Shown: one piece after another, positions 12,670 to 23,553 of the stretch | Layout: every line of letters starts with the position of its first letter | Numbering within the stretch: the first letter of the stretch is position 1 | Assembly: GCA_002633025.1 (NCBI GenBank) | Contig: NMRB01002206.1 | Location: 1-64,000, forward strand | Direction: 5' to 3' | DNA from: Notospermus geniculatus | Taxonomy: Eukaryota; Nemertea; Pilidiophora; Heteronemertea; Lineidae | DNA length: 64,000 bases | Translations under genes and position numbers: made by a program | The notes under the pieces: model-generated | Told to the model about the DNA's origin: nothing | Seen by the model: only the letters and a program-made list of their open reading frames with translations | Databases searched by the model: none

Positions 12670-13849
12670 CTACACCGTATCACTGACATTTTCTCCGTCA
12701 TAACCCTGGGGACATGTTGTGACCCCTGCCCCATTCTTGTCATCATCATCATCATCGTCATAGGCATCATAATCCCATTTCTGGATTTTTCCTGTCATGT
12801 CACATTGTGCAGGACCCGGGGTAGCGCCGTTGGGGGCGTACGCCATTCACCCTATGTTTGGTAGACCAAAGGCTCGCGGAAGAACACGGTTTTGCACCTC
12901 AAACACAAGGAAACTGTATCGAAGACCATTTGGGGTGGAGGGGTTTGCCTCTAGGGATCACGCCCATTTTTTCGGCGGTACTGAATCCAGTCCTGTGTCG
13001 TATGGTCATGCACACGTGCCCTATCACGCATAAGTAACCGAGTCAGAATAGGAGCAGTCAGCCGCGCGTATTGCCAAAAGATGGCAGCAAAGTTCTAGCG
13101 GACCAATACACAGGAAAATCCACACGATTGGTGCTTGATCAAGAATGGATGGGTCCGCTGTGTGCATTGAATTGAGCCGCAGTGACACCTATTGGTCAAC
13201 TCACTGACAGCTCCTATTGATAGCGACCTGAATGTCCCTTTCAGTTCAATAGTTGTAACCACTAGTGACACCTACTGAGGCATTGGATTATGGCCCTCAT
13301 TCCCTTCTTGTGGCTTTGGGGGACGACATCCAAGGGCACTGCCATCTGAACCTCCCGAATCTGCACCCTATGCTGCTTAGAAAAGCCGTGCTCTATCTCC
13401 TATGACCCGACATCCCATCGGCTGTCATCACTCCTCTACGGCCAGTCATTAGTGCAGTTCTTCTCAGCTAGCCCACAGAGAAACCACAATCATAAGAAGT
13501 GCAAGCCCCGATGGACAAGGAAATGAAGAGAGAACATGTCCGCAATATCAATGACACGTCTGTGTGCATGGTTCTCTAATATACTTGATACAAACCCATT
13601 GTGCTGTCTTTGTTTGGTAATGACAGGTATAGACAATATTCACGTTTGACCAATCAGGAATGATCTGAGTACATCCGGGATTTTATCACAAAGCCCTGGA
13701 CAATCATGGTGAGTGTACGGCGTACATCAAAGTGACTGTGACTAGGTATACACGTCGTTCTCACTATTGAAAAATGGTAATCCTGCTATTGTTCTCTTTT
13801 GGGGAAACACATACACCGAGTGTACGCACGAACGACCAGAGTGAAGGGA

Positions 13850-14094
13850 GTAAGGAATAAACGTGGAAAATAAGACGTTCGTGGGAAATTTTGGAATATT
13901 TTGCGAATTTTTCAATTTCTCAAATTGGGATACGATTTTTCCCATTTTGAGAAATTTTCTTAAAATGACATGGCATCTGGTGTTTCGGCCGATATTTCTC
14001 AAAATGGGGAAAAATATTTACCCCAATTTTGAGAAATTGAAAAATTCCAAAATTTCCCACTTCTAATTTTCCACTTTTACATGTATTTCTTACT
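13850..14094. mobile_element. MITE, 'fuzzy gaaaatttccca' family, copy 1
   Basis: Ends gtaaggaataaacgtggaaa and the inverse tccacttttacatgtatttcttac. The interior repeats tttctcaaattggga and tcccattttgagaaa. The same element recurs at 19231-19486. Confidence 0.75.
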
Positions 14095-14599
14095 CACTTA
14101 GTGGTACATGTATTTGCGTCAATAACGATGATTTTGAAAGTTTCTATCTATAGAAATAGATGACACCTCGAACTACCAGAACAAACTCTGCGATAACCTG
14201 GATACATTTCTTTCATTTCCTGAAACCACCGACCTCAGAACCTCTTCCTGTTCACCTTTACCACTGACATGTCGTGTAATCACCGTGCACTGTCTCTATA
14301 GAAGATAATTACGCCTGTCAGTGGGAGACGTTTGCCGTTGAACGAACGTGGAAGGTTGACACTGAGGGGACATACTGCGGTATTGATTTTCTCGTAAGGT
14401 TTCCCTTGGATGACAGATCCATACTTGTCGGCGAAGTACCGTTCTACATCAAACATTCATGATGGAATTGAGGATTCGGTTGAACATCAATGCTTTCACC
14501 TGGGTAATGAATTTAAGTATTTGATGTTTAATTGATGTGGGACAACATTGCAACCATGGCTGTTGGCATGTTTTGACTGTAGAGGAGAACCGTCACTGA

Positions 14600-14935
14600 A
14601 TGAGGAGGGCGATTTTTTTGTTTATCCCGACAGGTCGGCGCTGCGAGCGAAGTGATCTTAGCGATGTCATTGACGTTGCGTCATGAGAAAATGACTTGTA
14701 CATTTTTCTACAGGAAAAATGAGACAAAACGTATGCTTCTATCGGTATCACATTTCGTCGTTTTAAGGGGAAAAAGCAATGAAATTTTCATCTACTACAA
14801 GATGATGTAAGTTTTACTGTCGGGTGAGAAAACAAACGGGCTATTTTCATGCCAGAAGTAATTGAAATAACGTTAGAAAAAAAATCGGTCACAACGCTCG
14901 CAGCGACGCCGTGTGGTGCTAGTATGGCGCCCTTT
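14600..14935. mobile_element. Degenerate MITE of the 'atgaggaacc' family
   Basis: Contains tttatcccgacaggtcggcgctgc at the left and cgctcgcagcgacgccgtgtgg at the right, the inverse order of the 11212 and 54593 copies. The terminal words are partly lost. Confidence 0.55.
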
Positions 14936-14997
14936 ATAACCAAACTCCTGTCACCGACGCTTTTGATACGACAATGGTGAGGAGCTACATGGAGATC

Positions 14998-15048
14998 TCA
15001 GTGGCAAAGCCAGGTCTCTGTGGCCTTACACCTGCAATTTTGGTGTGT
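14998..15048. repeat. End fragment of an 'ACACCAAAATYGCAG' element
   Basis: ccaggtctctgtggccttac followed by gcaattttggtgtg matches the right terminus of the elements at 25694-25922 and 63072-63272. Only the end seems to be present. Confidence 0.5.
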
Positions 15049-15330
15049 CCCTGCCTCACCAGACATGGCGTGACAATTACAGCGCAAGCTGAATCGCACT
15101 CTGACATCAAAATCCGAAATGGCTTTAGCCATTACAAAACATCCATAAAGCATTTTGGGTTCGGTGGAGACGACACTACAACGTTGATATCAGTAATATT
15201 TGGGTATAAATTTCAATTACTCGGCGCCAAAGAAGAAAATCTTAGAAGATCAGTAAGATCCAGACAGACGATCGATCGCCATTCACGTCCAGAATTTCGT
15301 TGTACGTTCTCCGGCAAGACGCGTAGGATT

Positions 15331-15385
15331 ATGAAAGCTTTGAGCTTGCTTTTATCATTATGGTGCATTAATCATATCAATGGCA
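15331..15385 (+). CDS. Tentative exon 1 (signal peptide) of the iGluR-like gene
   Basis: An ATG at 15331 opens a classic signal peptide: one Lys after Met, then a run LSLLLSLWCI and a polar end INHING, about 18 residues. A possible donor after 15385 (A|GTTCAA, weak) leaves phase 1, which fits the tentative exon at 18186. No other secretion signal was found upstream of the ligand-binding exons, and a GPI-anchored protein needs one. The frame otherwise reads on only nine residues to a stop. The link is inferred from phase and function alone and could be wrong. Confidence 0.3.
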
Positions 15386-15516
15386 GTTCAATAGTTCCAT
15401 CATCTGAGCATTAATGGATAGGGATACGAGTCTACGTGTTGGAGTTGCGACGATGGAAGTGCAAAGCTTTTAGCGCGCACACACGGGAATTTCCGTGCGG
15501 TCATCCCTGCGAACCA

Positions 15517-15662
15517 GGGGCCATATTCACGAAGCCTTCGCAACTTTGCGTGCACACAAGTCTATTGTTTGGCTGCACATGCCCTACTGTTCACTAACTG
15601 CCGTAGGCCTACAATAGATTTGCGTGAATGCGAAGTTGCGAAGGCTTCAAGAATATGGCCCC
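15517..15662. mobile_element. Hairpin MITE with GGGGCCATATTCACGAAG ends
   Basis: ggggccatattcacgaagcc and the right end ggcttcaagaatatggcccc are inverted copies, with further pairing through cgcaacttgc and caatagattt words. Lies in the putative first intron. Confidence 0.8.
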
Positions 15663-15814
15663 AGAGTTCTACATGATGTCCACGACGGCCCACAGACGAA
15701 AGGGGTTGGAAACTTAAGGGATAAACCAGCACAGAGTGATCCATGGGACAACTGTCAGAATAGCTCTGTCTTTTGTCACCACTTCCATGCATTGTGTGGG
15801 CCAAATGTGCCAAA

Positions 15815-16003
15815 ATGACTGACTGTGAAAGCCCTATTGTGAAGCCAAGTCAGTGAATGATAATAACAATAGAGCACTTGGGCTGTTTTATTTGTTTATT
15901 GTGTGGGTAAAATGGGACGAAGTATGACTGACTGTGAAAGCCCTATTGTAAAGCCAAGTCAGTGAATGATAACAATAGAGCACTTGGGCTGTTCTATTTA
16001 TTG
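15815..16003. repeat. Direct duplication, 109 bp spacing
   Basis: atgactgactgtgaaagccc through gagcacttgggctgtt occurs at 15815-15897 and again at 15924-16003 with few changes. Confidence 0.8.
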
Positions 16004-16299
16004 CGGGATTACTCCGTGCTGGTTTATACCTTAGGTTCCCAGCCCATTTCTAATCTGGCAGGCATGATTTGTATGCGTTGGCTGCTTTGGGAACGCATGC
16101 CAATGAGATGTCTCGCAGGCACGAATTTTAATGGAGTGTGCAAGCAGTCTTTACTATGACAGCAAGTTTTTGCCTTTTGTAAAGAAAGCGCGTTGAACCT
16201 TTTTCCAGAGCATGCATGAACCACAAGACGGAAATCCGATTAATTTGCTTGACAACACTGTAAAAGCCTGGGGGTGAAAGGTGCCTGGTTTACGATCTC

Positions 16300-16540
16300 C
16301 ATTCCATGGTGTAGTAGTGGTTCGCGTCTCCGACTAGCGGTCAGAGGGTCCCGGGTTCGAATCCCACTGTGGCGTGAGACTTTGGGCAAGTCTCTTCCTT
16401 ACTGGCCTCTCTCCACCCAGGTGTATAAATGGATACCGGTCGGAAATGCTCAGATTGTAGCGCTGAATCGGTAGCTCATCAGAGTTGTACTGAAAGGTTT
16501 TGGGATAGACTGGGGAAAGTGATGATACCTCCACCGTTCT
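16300..16540 (+). repeat. tRNA-derived SINE
   Basis: The head has a good A box (tggtgtagtagtggttcgcg) and B box (gggttcgaatccc), and its ends pair imperfectly like an acceptor stem. It is followed by a body with gggcaagtctcttcc and ccaggtgtataaatggatac, words common in invertebrate SINE bodies. The body argues against a functional tRNA. Confidence 0.75.
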
Positions 16541-17378
16541 TGATCAGACTGTCAACCCAAACTTTAACTTTTTTATCGCATAGGATCTACCGCGCGATCG
16601 AGTTCATCTGTCCGTTCACTCGTTGGCTTGCGATTATTGGTGATACGTTCATTGCTTCAAATAAATCTCTGCTAAATGGTGCGATACGATTGCACTACGT
16701 GTGTAGAATTCTTGTCTCTGATGACATCATCTACTGATGTCCGATTTGAACGCGATGATCGTGCGATCCGTACAAGATTGTACTGAAGTATAGGGCCTAC
16801 ACTTTCCAACCGGATTTCTGCATAGGCCTACCGTACTAAAGACGTGTAAACCTCCACCATAATATATATCAGAAAGGATATGGACTGAGCTTTGATTGAC
16901 TGGCTCTGGAGAAGCTGCCAAAGGAGCTGAATTCCGTCGTTTGAAAGCAATCCGCAATGGTGCAATTACCACTTCACTGTACCATTTTCATTTGGTTGGT
17001 CGACACCTTTGAATCGAATCCTTCGGTGCCTGGGCCCAAGTGAGCGTTTCACGCCGCGAGTATGTTTTTCACAGGCAAATGGACATTTTCATGTATTAGT
17101 CACGTTGGCTGAGTGGTTATCATCCGTTCCCCTGTGAATATTGTAAAATACGCGGCGTGAGATTATTTCTGGCCTAGTAGTGGCTACTCTGGAATCCAGT
17201 CTATTGCTTTTTACGCGGGAAACAGAAGAAATGCGCGCATACCACTGAATTATTCAGTGTAAATAATGGCATGAATATGTTGAAAGGTCCTCAGAAAAAC
17301 GGTTTGAGAGCATACAGCAAGGTCACTCCGACTGAACAAACCAGAAGGGCCAAAAACGTAAATTGGGCCGACTTTCTA

Positions 17379-18008
17379 TCTATTAATGTCATACGTTCAT
17401 GAGAGCTACCCTAGCCGCCGATTCATGTTTTTAAAAATGTTTCTTAGCAGCAGTTAGATAATGAAAAAGTGTTATGCGGGTGATCCACTGACTTGACGAC
17501 GAGTTTACGATCAGTTGGCGACTTGTTCACGACGGCAGTCGTGAACAAGTCGCCAACTCGTCGTAAACTAGTCGCAAACTGATCGTAAAGAAATGACGTG
17601 ACGTTGAAGCTGATCCACCGAAAAAATACGTCTGCTACAGAGCAAACTTTACGACGAGTTGACGACTAGTTTGCGACCAAATCAAACATGTTTGATCTCG
17701 TCGTAAACTCGTCGCAAACTAGTCGTCAACAAATTTCAGTCGTGAACGAGTCGCAAACCCGTCGTGAACGAATCGTGAATGCTGATCCACCTGCCACGAA
17801 TTTTCGTCGCAAACCCGTCGTGAACAAGTCGCCAACTGATCATAAACTCGTCGTAAAGTCGGTGGATCACCCATTTTATGGTCAAAGTCGGTCATCAATC
17901 AGATTCTTTCTCATGGAAGCATGCCACTTTCATGTGACTTTCTCAATTCGTTGTTTGAACAAAAACACGAACCGACGGCTAGCTTTCGTGAACGTATGAC
18001 TTTAATAC
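17379..18008. mobile_element. Foldback MITE split by a nested MITE
   Basis: Outer arms (tattaatgtcatacgttcat ... gaacgtatgactttaata) match the 4020-4333 family. The middle is interrupted by an unrelated inverted-repeat element at 17478-17872. It lies in the putative first intron of the iGluR-like gene. Confidence 0.75.
17478..17872. mobile_element. Nested MITE with GGGTGATCCAC ends
   Basis: Termini gggtgatccactgactt and aagtcggtggatcaccc are inverted copies. The interior is made almost wholly of permuted words such as cgtcgtaaactagtcgcaaac and gtgaacaagtcgcc in both orientations, so it can form several alternative stems. It sits inside the older element 17379-18008. Confidence 0.8.
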
Positions 18009-18185
18009 GTCAATTGAGATCGATAATAATTAGCAAGCAAGAGGAAAGTTAGCTCCTTCTCTATTAAAATCATCTGAATAAATATACCATTGCTAATCTA
18101 TCTTGTTGTAAGACGGCATGATACGAAATACGACTCTGAGCATCTTGGACTGTTCTCTTAAATTACAGTGTGTGTTTGTTGCTAG

Positions 18186-18278
18186 GCAACGCCATTTCGC
18201 TGAGCTACGACATTTCTGTTGCCTCCGGCGCCAATGGCAAGAAACACGAAAAGCCTCCGGGACGTTCCGTACCTGTAG
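18186..18278 (+). CDS. Tentative exon 2 of the iGluR-like gene
   Basis: Open from an acceptor (gtttgttgctag|gc) to a donor TAG|GTATTG, 93 nt, starting and ending in phase 1. That matches both the tentative signal-peptide exon and the firm exon at 19525. It encodes about 31 residues (starts NAISLSYDISVASG, ends KPPGRSVPVG), hydrophilic and without a recognisable domain, so it would be an N-terminal stalk. Codon choice (gcc, ggc, tcc) is coding-like. An alternative donor at 18275 would break the phase. Confidence 0.4.
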
Positions 18279-18419
18279 GTATTGCAATGTGTGGCTACCA
18301 ACTTAGTCAATTTTATGGTACAGGGAGGTGCTTTGGGTACAATCCAATGTAATGCCATTTCAGCTGTCATATTGGGCATCTAGCGCCACTATGATAGTGA
18401 ATCAGAGAGTGAATCTGAG

Positions 18420-18475
18420 TAGCTTGAGGTGGCCTGAGTAGCCTGAGATGGCATTGAGTAGCTTGAGATGGCCTC
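18420..18475. repeat. Short 18-20 bp direct repeats
   Basis: Three diverged copies of gagtagcttgagatggcct. Intronic. Confidence 0.6.
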
Positions 18476-18971
18476 GTCCATACTTACAGGGTCAATAATG
18501 CAATGGCTTCGCAACTGATGGAAACATTACAATCTAGCACCTGGCACCTCGGGGCGATTCCTGGTCGAAACCGGTGTAATATCTGCCAGTGTTTCAGAAT
18601 TTCAGTGTTCCCCTTGATTGTTTGGGAAACGCTGTCAGATAGGACAAGAGGAAAGATGTATTACCATTGCCCTAAACATTCCAAAATTCCGTGCACTTAC
18701 ATCGATACGAATGTGAATACGTAGATAAGGACCTGAACCTCTCTATACCGTTGATAGTTAATCGCAATCGCTAAGAAATGGCAATTTCTTATAACGAGAA
18801 CCATGTGCATAGAGGAGATTCATTACCCTTTTTGTCGGTAAATGATATGATAATGGCATTTAATCACTTTAATAGATCTTTCGGAGATTTCTTGATAAAT
18901 TAGATTTTAGGATGAACGATAGTGAATTAGACATAGTCTTTTAACCACTTTTTATCTTTGGAAGTGTTTTA

Positions 18972-19037
18972 ATGGCGCAGTGGAAGCATCCGCGGCGGTC
19001 ACCGCTAAGGTTTCGGGTTCAATCCCAGTGAGGCTCA
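18972..19037 (+). repeat. tRNA-like SINE head
   Basis: A-box-like atggcgcagtggaagc and B-box-like ggttcaatccc at tRNA spacing. The stems are poor, so this is probably a SINE fragment. Confidence 0.5.
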
Positions 19038-19230
19038 TTTTTTCATGTGATATAGAGGGCGACTAAAAAAACAGCGACACCTCGCAATTTTTCTGCTGCA
19101 AATTCGTGGTGACAGAGGAAATGCCTCTCGGCCGGAATTAGCTCCTGCTCTTCCTACTCGAGGTACAACTGACTTTTGAAATCGTGGGTAAATACTAGCA
19201 CTAGACAGAAGCATTTCTGAGGGAGTACAT

Positions 19231-19486
19231 GTAAGAAATAAAGGTGGAAAATATGAAGTGTGAATTTTGGCACTTTTGCACGAATTTATCAATTTCTCAA
19301 ATTGGGATAAACTTTTTTCCCATTTGAGAAATTTTCTTAAATGACATGACATTTTTTTCTGATTTTTCGGGCGATGTTTCTCAAAATGGGAAAAAATTTC
19401 ACGCCAATTTGAGAAACAAAAAATCGCACAAAAGTACAAAATTTCCCACTTCTTATTTTCCACTTTTATTTCTTACTCCCGTTTTT
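19231..19486. mobile_element. MITE, 'fuzzy gaaaatttccca' family, copy 2
   Basis: Same ends and interior as 13850-14094. It inserted in the intron and ends 38 bp before the acceptor of the exon at 19525. Confidence 0.75.
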
Positions 19487-19524
19487 GACTTCACAATGTC
19501 AACCTCTGTTTCATTTTGTTTCAG

Positions 19525-19616
19525 GCCTGGTCAGGTCATCGTCCGTGGTTACAACACCGTCCCCAAGCACTGCCGCACCATCGCCGAAACCGAAACTCCT
19601 AATTACCTCAGTTGTG
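19525..19616 (+). CDS. iGluR-like gene, exon with Ser/Thr/Pro stalk and start of S1
   Basis: A pyrimidine-rich acceptor (tttgtttcag|gc) and donor GTG|GTAAGT bound 92 nt, entered in phase 1 and left in phase 0. The correct frame begins at 19527: LVRSSSVVTT, then PSPSTAAPSPKPK, then KLLITSVV. The last part is the first beta strand of the iGluR ligand-binding domain (family pattern L-x-V-T-T/S). The Ser/Thr/Pro run is a likely O-glycosylated stalk, where a full receptor would carry its large amino-terminal domain. A neighbouring frame is also open but does not join the next exon in phase. Confidence 0.85.
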
Positions 19617-20233
19617 GTAAGTGACAATAAAAGACTTTCAAAACAATAGAAGTCAATCTCCACGGACCGTGACTAGCGAAAAATTCTTTTGTTTATACCT
19701 CTAATAATGCCACAATGAAAACACTCTATTGTTCAAGTAGGCTTAACAATGAAATTCAATTTTTTGGACTGTGCAGAAGGAGCCTACATCACGAAGGGAC
19801 TCAATTCAACGACAAACACAACATAACAATAATATTTCCTGAGGTCAAATTATGTTGGAAAGCTGCGTACTGCGGAAGCGAAAGAAATAATTATTTTATA
19901 TCCAACCATCAAGAAAAGGAAGACAACGGTAGCGAAAAGATAGATCCCTAGGGATAGAAGTTAGCGAACGCTGTGTAAGAAACTATAGAGAAGTCTCAGA
20001 GCTACAAACATGCAGCCATTACATCTTCGAACTTGTCGTCTCGCCAAAAACGAGGGAGTATTAAGCTGTTCGAGGCGAGAAAGCCATTATTAATTTCTTT
20101 GTAAGCAACCCATTGATATGCTTACGTCGTTGGCCCCTCTAACTCTTTCAGTTTCACTGTCAAAGCCACATGTTTGTTGAAAATCAGAACGCATGAACGT
20201 AAAAATCATAAAGGCAACTTAAACCCGCCAAAT

Positions 20234-20281
20234 AGGTATTCATTGGAAAGCTCTCGTTGAGTACTTTCCAATGAGTACCCA
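20234..20281. repeat. Small hairpin, 'ggaaagctctcg' type
   Basis: attcattggaaagctctcg and gagtactttccaatgagta face each other. A near copy is at 26019-26062. Intronic. Confidence 0.5.
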
Positions 20282-20893
20282 TGTGAGAGGGATTTCCTAA
20301 CATTTTAGAATTTGGTAGGAATGAAACTGCCGTTGGCATTGAAAGGGTTGATGATGGTACATTTTCACAACAATGAGCATTTATCGGATGCACCAGGAGG
20401 GAATTGCTATCTTCTCTGTTTGACATCAGCTAAGCAAATTATCGAAACGCGATAGTTCCTTCGCTCGATCCGGCAGTTTATGCTCTTTTTCACATAAGGG
20501 AGTCGATAACCATATATTGTCACTGAACCCCTTTTTTCCCTTTCATTGTCGGTCTCGGAGGCATCGATTAACGTTGATACAATTCATATGGGGAAAAAGG
20601 AGACGTTTCCCATATATTTCCCGACTTATCGGCAGAAAGATAAAAATCTCGTTAAATACCGCACTTTCACATATAAAAGGTCGCTCAGCAAGATTCCGGC
20701 TCAGCCAACCCGTTGCAAGTTTTCATGAATAACTTGACACTGCATGCCAGGTCATTTCTTTGAGGTGGAAACTTTCCAAGTGAGACACAGAGAGACAATA
20801 CATGTACAGTACAGTATATATGTACCTTTTATCAAGTATGATTTAGAACCAACGACATGAAACAAATAAAAAAAGGAATATTTATTCTTCCAG

Positions 20894-21103
20894 GAACCTC
20901 CGTTCCTCGACATGGTTGATGATTTTTGGAAGAAAATGGGGAACGACCGATACCGAGGCTTCATGGTCGACCTGCTGAAGGAACTCACGTCACGAGACGA
21001 GATCGCGCAGCCGTTCGAGATTGTGACGTCAAACGATGGAAAATATGGCAACAAGGATTTGAATGGGAATTGGAATGGAATGATTCGAATGCTGATAGAT
21101 AAG
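20894..21103 (+). CDS. iGluR-like gene, S1 exon (lobe 1 of the ligand-binding domain)
   Basis: Exactly 70 codons in phase 0, between ttcttccag|GAA and AAG|gtgagt. It reads EPPFLDM..., then GNDRYRGFMVDLLKEL (the hallmark G-N-x-R-[YF]-x-G-[FY]-x-V-D-L of iGluR S1), then FEIVTSNDGKYG and GNWNGMIRMLID (hallmark W-N-G-M). This is canonical for non-NMDA-like receptors. Aligned by eye to GluA2, the position of ligand-stacking Tyr450 is Phe here (EPPF). The exon joins 19616 upstream and 22807 downstream without phase error. Confidence 0.95.
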
Positions 21104-21318
21104 GTGAGTGGACAAAAATCACACGGTTTCACACTTTGAATGCCTGTCTCCTTAAAACTTATGAACCTACCAATTCCTGAAATCTTAACGTACAGAAATT
21201 TTACGGTCAGGAGACGGGTTACTATAGGTCAGCCAAGGAGTGGGTTGGCTTCCTATGGACGCAGGGCTTTCGTATGTGCTGCACCACGATCTTTGGAACA
21301 GTTTACCATGTAAAGCCC

Positions 21319-21475
21319 AGGGGCCTGTTTCATAAACGCTAAAGGCACCTCATCAACTAATAATACTTGAATATGCTCGTTCTGGACTTGTGTCAATATC
21401 CAGTTTATTCCTTAGAGCATAAGCAAGTTTTATTAGTTAATGAAGTGCCTTTAGCGTTTATGAAACAGGCCCCAG
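21319..21475. mobile_element. Hairpin MITE with GGGGCCTGTTTCATAAACG ends
   Basis: aggggcctgtttcataaacg and cgtttatgaaacaggcccca are inverted copies with arms of about 60 bp. Intronic. The same terminus type is seen at 59263-59374. Confidence 0.8.
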
Positions 21476-22806
21476 GCCCCGTATTCATAAAACTACTTAA
21501 AGTGGTCCTAAACCGCCAAGCAAAAGTTGGCACCCGATCATTTTCACCGCCCACGAAAATGGAACTTCCGATTTCCGCTCCTGGCTTCTGAGCATGCGCA
21601 GTACGCTACCTTCGCTGAGTTTGTCAACGCTGAGATGGTCGTGCAAACCGCAGCAGACAGGATGCCGAAGCGAGAAGTGAAAGAAGGGAAAGGGCGGCCT
21701 AAAAAGGTAGCAAATGCCGACCAGCGGCTGTGGACTGTCCAGAAACATTATCGAAGTGGCTCATAATAAAGAAAGAACTCAGTTTTAAGACGATGAGGAG
21801 GTTGTTTGTGTGTATGGCATCATTAACATAATGCCGGACTGCGGAACTCGCCGCCGTGCCGGTGTAACGTCAGTGAATTCTGTGGTTTCTTTTGAGAAAA
21901 GACCAACTTGCCTGGCATACATGCATGTACCGGCNAAACATACAGCGAGAGGTTCCCAGTGACGTGGTGAATTCTCCATGGTGTGGTGATGACTGATTTG
22001 TCTGCGTGCCAGTAATTAACACTTAATTGAAAAAGTGAATTGACGGTGGGAATTTATCATGAAAGACTAGCATTTTGTAATAACCGAAACTTGAAAAAAT
22101 TTTCCTAGTCCCTTTAACATTCGTGCCAGCTTCGGTACCCCCACCTTCAACGGGAAGCTAAGTGATGAAAGCCCTAGGCCCTGAGTTGGTATATTCAGAA
22201 TCCTTGATCAAACTTATGATCGTGTGGAACGGGCATTGTTGTCATCTGTCTTCTGAGGAAGCCAACTTCTCAGAACGCCAATATAAGTCTTTCTTGCTGC
22301 GTATCTTAACCTCCCTATTGAAAACGCCAGCAGAATATTCATATCATTGGAATTTCCTCTGAAAGTAAATACTGCATGCTGATGCAACGATGTGAAAGCG
22401 TTATTTTTGCCGGTTGCATGGATATTGACACCGCACGTAAATGTACAGTCATCATACAAACAGCGAATGCTTCTGGGAGTTTCAAGTAGCGTTATACAAT
22501 ATGCAGAGCACTAAAACTCTAAAAGGGCTGTTTAAATATCGTAAACTAAAGTCATTTTTACCATTGACTGGAAAGTCAAAAGTGTATCGAATGAACTGGC
22601 ACTTTTTCCCGTTACGTACACAGTTACATGTATACAGAAGTTTCGATCGTCCGTCTGTGTACGGCGTTGAACTTCAGAAATCCACCTCCAGTTGATAAAA
22701 AAGCGCTACCTGGTAATTGTATGCTGAACTAGAAATACCAAGTTTGCTTTCAAAACTTGGAGAGGTAGGCTATTTCAAAGACCATTTGCATTTCATTTAA
22801 TTTCAG

Positions 22807-22913
22807 CAAGTGGACATTGCCGCCGCAGCCATTGTTCCTACTGCCGAAAAGCGGAATGTGGTTGATTTCGGCGATACTTTCATATCTGGCGGGATCACTG
22901 CAGTCGTGTATAG
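22807..22913 (+). CDS. iGluR-like gene, end of S1
   Basis: 107 nt, phase 0 to phase 2, between atttcag|CAA and TAT AG|gtcagt. It encodes QVDIAAAAIVPTAEKRNVVD then FGDTFISGGITAVVYR, the conserved end of S1 (family: D-hydrophobic-A-x-x-x-[TS]-x-x-R-x-x-[VI]-[VI]-D-F-[ST]). By ungapped alignment with GluA2, Pro478 is Ala, Thr480 is Val, and Arg485, which binds the ligand alpha-carboxylate, is Lys, with an Arg one place later. In an ordinary receptor, M1 would follow directly. Confidence 0.95.
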
Positions 22914-23023
22914 GTCAGTAAATGCTCTCATCAAGCCGTGAACGAAACGAAAAGTTTAGCCAAACAATTTACTGGCATAGTTCCACGCAACATGTCACTC
23001 CCCGGCATTGACTGTAGGCTCCT

Positions 23024-23153
23024 GGGGTAGCGAGCATAAAGGGGTCGTAACCCTACGTCTGGCCTAAGCCAGGCGTAGTGCTCGTTGTGGCCCTTGCACT
23101 ACGCCTGGTTTAGGCCTGACGTAGGGTTACGACCTCTTTATGCTCGCTACCCC
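23024..23153. mobile_element. Hairpin MITE in the intron at the missing-pore position
   Basis: ggggtagcgagcataaaggg and its inverse ending gctacccc enclose further pairing (taaccctacgtctggcc / ggcctgacgtagggtta). It occupies the intron between the S1 and S2 exons. Confidence 0.8.
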
Positions 23154-23553
23154 TGGTGTATTTCGAGCCTGAAAGCTAAATGTAGTAGACTGATCCCCTA
23201 CCCTCCTAGCGCTCCACTGTACGAGAACAGCCACTGCCTATGCGACTTCTGCATCCGATTGGCACATGCCCGTCGTGGCGCGGATAACAGGCCCCACACT
23301 ATGCACGCAGGGCACACTTACATGTAAAACAGTTACATTCAAGTTGAGGACTGTGTGTCCAATCGATGCTGCAATTGCCCAAGAACGAGCACTTTACTAA
23401 AACGTTTAGCCTGTTACTCTAGTCGGTCACTGTGCACAGGGAGAGTGATGTACATGTAGTTGCTGTACACTAACAGTAGCCTAATAGCAAGTTGCCTCTA
23501 CGGTCCCGTAGAGGGTATGTTGTTCGACTGACGTTACGATTACTTGATTTCAG

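Larger units (their letters stand above)
11142..13596. repeat. Duplicated block A, copy 2
   Basis: Second copy of 8279-10596, starting immediately after the gap and running on into unique sequence at 13597 (ccattgtgctg). It lacks the three copy-1 elements and carries two of its own (11212-11607 and 12233-12669). Confidence 0.85.

Noticed and set aside
14974-15414. 146-codon open frame as an independent gene
   Set aside because: Its first part overlaps a repeat fragment and has no domain. Only the ATG at 15331 with its signal-peptide-like sequence was kept, as a tentative exon.
16300-16375. Functional tRNA gene
   Set aside because: A and B boxes are good, but the sequence is followed by a SINE body and the stems contain mismatches.
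19346-19624. Frame reading PGQVIVRGYNTVPKHC over the exon at 19525-19616
   Set aside because: It is open, but leaves the donor in phase 1 while the next exon needs phase 0, and it lacks iGluR similarity. The alternative frame ending KLLITSVV fits both.
21527-21766. Open frame with GRPKK motif as a gene
   Set aside because: Short, located inside an intron of the receptor-like gene, with no recognised domain; an AT-hook-like GRPKK alone is weak evidence.
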